NCBI RefSeq assembly: GCF_014635665.1
Contig: NZ_BMDG01000006.1
Location: forward strand, 62,001 to 126,000
Direction of reading: 5' to 3'
DNA length: 64,000 nucleotides
Origin: Isoptericola cucumis
Lineage (GTDB): Bacteria > Actinomycetota > Actinomycetes > Actinomycetales > Cellulomonadaceae
The position numbers were made by a program, and so were the translations under genes. Of this stretch, positions 60,317 to 64,000 are shown one piece after another. How positions within the stretch are numbered: the stretch's first letter is position 1; the number at the start of each line of letters is the position of its first letter. Under the pieces are notes generated by a model that did not search any database, was not told where the DNA came from, and saw only the letters and a program-made list of their open reading frames with translations.

Positions 60317-61523
60317 AGTTGGTGACGGCGTCGTCCTGGCCGTCGAGGTTCATGTCCGCCGAACGGGCCTGGCGGGCGTCCCAGCGCAGCGTCAGCGCCC
60401 CCAGCACGGCCGCGACGACGCTCGCCAGCAGGATGGCGGCCTTCGCGCCGTCGGTGTGCTCGGACCCGTGCCCGAACGAGAGCTCGGCGACCAGCAGCGC
60501 CACGGTGAACCCGATGCCGGCCAGGAAGGCGACCGGCAGGAGGTCGCGCACGCCGATGCCCTGCGCGAGCCGCAGCGGCGTGACCCTCGTGACGAGCGCC
60601 GTCATCCCCAGGACGCCGAGGACCTTGCCCACGACCAGGCCGACGGTGATCGCCAGGACCACCGGCTGCCCGAGGATCTCGGCGACACCGCCGCCGTCGA
60701 CCAGGTTCACCCCGGCGGCGAAGAACGCGAAGACGGGGAGCGCGAGCCCCTGCGACCACGGCTTGACCGCGCTCTCGTAGCGGTGGGTGCGCGGCTCGGG
60801 CTCGTCGTACATCGGGCGTGCCGCCACGGTGAAGCCCATGAGCACGCCGGCGACCGTGGCGTGCACGCCCGACGCGTGCATGAGGGCCCAGGTCACCAGG
60901 AACAGCGGGACGAGCAGCCACCAGCGGGGCGTGCGCGAGCGGACCTGCCAGCCGAAGAGCACCACGCCGAGCAGCGCGAGGGCGAGGAACAGCAGGTTGA
61001 TCGACTCGGTGTAGAACACCGCGATCACGGTGATCGCCAGCAGGTCGTCGACGACCGCCAGCGTCAGCAGGAACGTACGGATCGCGACCGGCAGGCCTTT
61101 GCCGAAGACGGCGAGGACGCCCACGGCGAACGCGATGTCGGTGGCGGTCGGGATCGCCCAGCCGTGCAGCGCCCCGGGGTCACCGAGCCCGACGACGATC
61201 ACCGAGTACAGGATCGCCGGGACCGCCATGCCCCCGACGGCCGCGAGGATCGGGACCCCCGCCTCCTTGGGGCTGCGCAGGCTCCCTGCGACGAACTCGT
61301 GCTTGAGCTCGACCCCGACGACGAAGAAGAAGACCGCGAGCAGCCCGTCGGCCGCCCAGGCGGCGAGGCTGAGGTCGAGGTGCAGCGCGGCGGGACCGAC
61401 GACGGTCTCGGTGAGCGTGGTGTAGGCGTCGCGCCAGGGAGAGTTGGCGAACAGCAGCGCGACGACCGCTGCCCCGATGAGGAGGGCCCCGCCGGTCGTC
61501 TCTCGTGAGACGAACCGGCGCAC
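60294..61523 (-). CDS. nhaA: Na+/H+ antiporter NhaA
   Basis: A 409-residue antiporter. VELKHEFVAGSLRSPKEA and the Asp-rich core TDIAFAVGVLAVFGKGLP followed by LLTLAVVDDLLAITVIAVFYT carry the sodium-binding Asp residues. WALMHASGVHATVAGVLMGFTV is also conserved. It expels sodium for protons. GTG at 61521-61523 is used here but has no ribosome site. An in-frame CTG at 61587-61589 has an ideal AGGAG at 8 nt and would add 22 residues (STLSPDGATTPALPD-like), so the real start may be there. The upstream 12-bp repeat GCAGCCGGCGTC occurs twice at 61622-61650. Confidence 0.93.
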   Translation of the reverse strand: MRRFVSRETTGGALLIGAAVVALLFANSPWRDAYTTLTETVVGPAALHLDLSLAAWAADGLLAVFFFVVGVELKHEFVAGSLRSPKEAGVPILAAVGGMAVPAILYSVIVVGLGDPGALHGWAIPTATDIAFAVGVLAVFGKGLPVAIRTFLLTLAVVDDLLAITVIAVFYTESINLLFLALALLGVVLFGWQVRSRTPRWWLLVPLFLVTWALMHASGVHATVAGVLMGFTVAARPMYDEPEPRTHRYESAVKPWSQGLALPVFAFFAAGVNLVDGGGVAEILGQPVVLAITVGLVVGKVLGVLGMTALVTRVTPLRLAQGIGVRDLLPVAFLAGIGFTVALLVAELSFGHGSEHTDGAKAAILLASVVAAVLGALTLRWDARQARSADMNLDGQDDAVTNFIGDEKD

Positions 61524-61722
61524 CTGGGCGGGGAACGTCGGGGTGGGGCCGTCGGGAAGGGCCGGGGTGGTCGCGCCGTCGGGGCTCAGGGTGCTGCTCC
61601 TGTCGGATGGGGGTGCAGGGACGCAGCCGGCGTCGCAGCCGGCGTCGCCGACCAGACTTCCCGGCTCACCGCGGGCCAGCCTACAAGGCGCCGGGGCGTG
61701 GTCGTCGGGCCGTCCGCCCGCG

Positions 61723-62283
61723 TCAGGGCACCGTGGCGCTCTGGCGCGCCATCGTCAGCAGCCGCGTGACGGTGTTCCAGTTGCGGGCCGTCGTCCAGGT
61801 GCCGGCGGCCCGGTCGGTGGCGTCGGTGGTCACCCTCGAGCGGCCGATGCCGTCCACGTAGTGCACGAAGAGCACGCCGGCGGCGACGGCGAACAGCTCG
61901 CGCCCGCGGTTGCCCAGGTCGAGGCGGGCGATGCCGACCTCGTCCACGCGTTCCGCGCCGACGTGCACCTGCAGGCGCGAGGGATCGGTGCGGGCGGCGG
62001 CGCGGAACGGGTTGGCGGCCACGACGTCGACGAGGCGGTTCAACGAGAGCGCGACGGCCTGCACGCGGGTACCGGTGACGTGCTCGAGCGCGTCCGAGAC
62101 GCGGTCGGCGACGTCCGTGGCACGTTCCGGGGCCACGGCGACGAGGTTGCCGCTGTTCGCGTGCGTGCGCGCGTCGTCGAGCCCGGCGTCGGCGGCGGCC
62201 TGGCGCAGCTCGGCAGCGGTCACGCGACGGTGCGGACCGAGGTTGACCCCGCGGAGCAGGACGACATAGGTGGTGGCGGCCAT
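61723..62283 (-). CDS. DUF1697 family protein
   Basis: A 186-residue protein. TYVVLLRGVNLGPHRRVTAAELR and HANSGNLV at the start, VHYVDGIGRSRVT, and NWNTVTRLLTMA at the end are the defining DUF1697 stretches. It has a two-subdomain ferredoxin-like fold; function is unknown. ATG 62281-62283 has no ribosome site, but CAGCAT lies 6 nt upstream on the coding strand, resembling the leaderless layout. It is the last gene on the minus strand before PhoH. Confidence 0.9.
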   Translation of the reverse strand: MAATTYVVLLRGVNLGPHRRVTAAELRQAAADAGLDDARTHANSGNLVAVAPERATDVADRVSDALEHVTGTRVQAVALSLNRLVDVVAANPFRAAARTDPSRLQVHVGAERVDEVGIARLDLGNRGRELFAVAAGVLFVHYVDGIGRSRVTTDATDRAAGTWTTARNWNTVTRLLTMARQSATVP

Positions 62284-62603
62284 GCCCCCATGCTGCCCCT
62301 CTCGGGGCCCCCGAGGCACATCCGCTGGTCAACGCCGGGTCGTCCCGGGTGGTGGCGCGAGGTGCCCGCCGACGTCGTGCGGGCGACGGCCGTATGAACG
62401 ACGGATGACATCTCGCGACCCGCCGCGGCGGGGGTGGTGGCGCGAATCACAGCGTCGTAGTTTGGCGCCATGGACGGCAACCAGCCGTCCACCGGGAGGC
62501 CAGCCGATGGGGTTCACGCTCCGGACAGGAGGGCCGGCACCGGCTCTGCGTCCGCAGCGCCCTGGGCCGGCCGCCCGCCCACCCACGAGCATGGGAGTGC
62601 GCC
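62284..62603. other. 320-bp gap before phoH: promoter region with hairpin and possible uORF
   Basis: GGACGGC/GCCGTCC (62472-62490) is a perfect 7-bp hairpin. TAGTTT (62457-62462) is a candidate -10. An ATG at 62507 behind GGGAGG opens a frame that overlaps phoH, but its residues are composition-driven. I see no known riboswitch or terminator. Confidence 0.4.
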
Positions 62604-63965
62604 GTGGTCCAGAACGCCACCAACCCCCCAGGAACCCCCGAGCCGCGCACCGCCTGCCGGACCTTCGTGGTCGACACGTCGGTGCTGCTGTCCGACCCGC
62701 GGGCGATCTACCGCTTCGCGGAGCACGACGTCGTCCTGCCGGTGGTCGTCGTCACCGAGCTGGAGGCCAAGCGGCACCACGCCGAGCTGGGCTACTTCGC
62801 GCGCAGCGCGCTGCGGATGCTGGACGACCTGCGCGTCCGGCACGGTCGGCTCGACGCGCCGCTGCCGGTCGGTGACGACGGCGGGACGTTGCGGGTCGAG
62901 CTCAACCACACCGACCCGCAGGTGCTCCCCGCGGGCTTCCGGCTGGGGGACAACGACACGCGGATCCTGTCGGTCGCGGCCAACCTGGCGGCCGAGGGCC
63001 GGGACGTCACCGTGGTGTCCAAGGACCTCCCCATGCGGGTGAAGGCCTCGGCCGTCGGGCTGCGCGCGGAGGAGTTCCGCCACGAGCTCGCCGTCGACTC
63101 CGGCTGGACGGGCATGCGCGAGGTGGACGTCGCGGACGAGCAGATGAGCGGCCTGTACGAGGTGGGCGAGCTCGAGCTCGCCTCCCTCGAACCGGACGTC
63201 CTCGAGGCGGCGTCGCCCCTGCTGTGCCACACCGGGGTGGTGGTCCACTCGCCGCGCGGCTCGGCGCTCGGCCGCGTCACCGCGGACAAGAAGCTGCGGC
63301 TCGTGCGCGGGGACCAGGACGTCTTCGGCGTGCACGGCCGCTCCGCGGAGCAGCGGATCGCGATCGACCTGCTGCTCGACCCCGAGGTCGGGATCGTCTC
63401 GCTCGGCGGCCGGGCCGGCACCGGCAAGTCCGCGCTCGCGCTGTGCGCCGGGCTGGAGGCCGTGCTGGAGCGTCGTGAGCACCGCAAGGTCATCGTGTTC
63501 CGGCCGCTGTACGCCGTCGGCGGGCAGGAGCTGGGCTACCTGCCCGGGTCCGAGTCCGAGAAGATGAACCCGTGGGCGCAGGCGGTCTACGACACGCTCG
63601 GCGCGCTCGTGTCGCCGGACGTCCTGGACGAGGTGATCGACCGGGAGATGCTGGAGGTGCTGCCGCTCACGCACATCCGCGGCCGCTCGCTGCACGACGC
63701 CTTCGTCATCGTCGACGAGGCCCAGTCCCTGGAGCGCAACGTGCTGCTCACGGTGCTCTCGCGGATCGGGCAGGAGTCGCGGGTGGTGCTCACCCACGAC
63801 GTCGCGCAGCGCGACAACCTGCGCGTGGGGCGGCACGACGGCGTCGCGGCCGTGATCGAGGCGATGAAGGGCCACCCGCTGTTCGCGCACGTCACGCTGA
63901 CGCGGTCCGAGCGGTCGCCGGTGGCCGCGCTCGTCACCGAGATGCTGGAGTCGCTGGAGATCTGA
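62604..63965 (+). CDS. PIN-PhoH fusion protein (PhoH2-type RNA helicase/nuclease)
   Basis: A 453-residue fusion. N-terminal PIN nuclease domain (about 18-150, [19 protein letters not shown]...[11 protein letters not shown], with conserved acidic residues). C-terminal PhoH ATPase (about 245-450) with Walker [11 protein letters not shown] (268-277) and Walker B VIVDEAQ (368-374). PIN-PhoH proteins unwind and cleave RNA in vitro in mycobacteria, where an upstream antitoxin-like gene sometimes exists; none is obvious here. GTG 62604 has GGGAGTG nearby as a weak ribosome site. Confidence 0.92.
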   Translation: MVQNATNPPGTPEPRTACRTFVVDTSVLLSDPRAIYRFAEHDVVLPVVVVTELEAKRHHAELGYFARSALRMLDDLRVRHGRLDAPLPVGDDGGTLRVELNHTDPQVLPAGFRLGDNDTRILSVAANLAAEGRDVTVVSKDLPMRVKASAVGLRAEEFRHELAVDSGWTGMREVDVADEQMSGLYEVGELELASLEPDVLEAASPLLCHTGVVVHSPRGSALGRVTADKKLRLVRGDQDVFGVHGRSAEQRIAIDLLLDPEVGIVSLGGRAGTGKSALALCAGLEAVLERREHRKVIVFRPLYAVGGQELGYLPGSESEKMNPWAQAVYDTLGALVSPDVLDEVIDREMLEVLPLTHIRGRSLHDAFVIVDEAQSLERNVLLTVLSRIGQESRVVLTHDVAQRDNLRVGRHDGVAAVIEAMKGHPLFAHVTLTRSERSPVAALVTEMLESLEI

Positions 63966-64000
63966 CCGTCGGGGCTCAGCCGGCGGCCCGGCCGGCGCGG

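Noticed and set aside
62507-62875. Small upstream protein before phoH starting at 62507 with GGGAGG
   Set aside because: The residues are Arg/Pro-rich and follow phoH in another frame; no independent support.
63977-64000. End of a minus-strand gene at the right edge (TCA at 63977-63979)
   Set aside because: Only seven codons are visible, so nothing can be said about a product.

Overview
The window is about 64 kb of chromosomal DNA from a high-GC Gram-positive bacterium, most likely an actinomycete of the order Micrococcales (Cellulomonadaceae/Promicromonosporaceae type). The evidence is the very high GC with G/C third positions, frequent GTG starts, a WhiB7 regulator, a mycoredoxin, UvrD2, the UPF0182 and DUF2342 families, and a RamB-type regulator beside the glyoxylate genes. 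I see no phage, integrase, transposase, CRISPR array or rRNA. It reads as core chromosome with some accessory operons. The genus is an inference.

Layout. 1-1.1 kb: cyanase (cut by the window edge) behind an FNT-family channel. 1.3-14.7 kb: an island whose order nudC / mrx1 / uvrD2 / whiB7 / E1-like ThiF protein / DUF2342 / PDZ-Lon / UPF0182 resembles the Mycobacterium tuberculosis Rv3199c-Rv3193c region as I remember it. whiB7 has an AT-rich element next to its -35, a 60-codon upstream ORF and a terminator hairpin, which is a complete attenuator layout. 14.9-15.3 kb: two identical initiator tRNA genes with identical terminators. 15.4-18.3 kb: two small DUF proteins and an ECF42-type sigma factor with two DGPF/YCII partners. 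18.4-25 kb: an amino-acid ABC importer, a NarL-type two-component pair, a DUF4352 protein and a beta-hydroxyacid dehydrogenase. 25.1-27.8 kb: a DUF2235 hydrolase and an AGCS symporter. 27.8-30.9 kb: an RHH regulator, a DUF4097 protein and a DrrAB-like exporter, with 8-bp half-sites spaced mainly at 11-12 bp in front of the first two genes. 31-33.4 kb: UspA, a zinc-ribbon protein, SufE and a rhodanese. 33.5-41.7 kb: purine catabolism (guanine deaminase, NCS2 permease, XdhC, FAD subunit, fused FeS-Mo hydroxylase, MocA-like enzyme). 41.8-43.8 kb: SRPBCC, BASS transporter, DUF3175. 43.8-47.2 kb: GAF regulator, acetaldehyde dehydrogenase, DUF779. 47.2-50.7 kb: DoxX, a zinc-cluster protein, HNH nuclease, DHFR-like protein and an unknown. 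50.8-59.4 kb: malate synthase, isocitrate lyase, RamB-like regulator, TetR/MFS pair and a short-chain fatty acid permease. 59.6-64 kb: DedA, NhaA, DUF1697 and PIN-PhoH.

How it fits together. Two carbon/nitrogen themes stand out: use of C2 compounds and short fatty acids (acetaldehyde dehydrogenase, glyoxylate bypass, AtoE, RamB), and salvage or degradation of guanine/xanthine. The most interesting non-coding signals are the whiB7 attenuator, the periodic operator of the RHH-DUF4097-ABC operon, several long near-perfect palindromes (one lying in frame inside xdhC), a recurrent leaderless start layout (-10 hexamer exactly 6 nt before the start codon), and terminators that overlap both stop codons of convergent genes.
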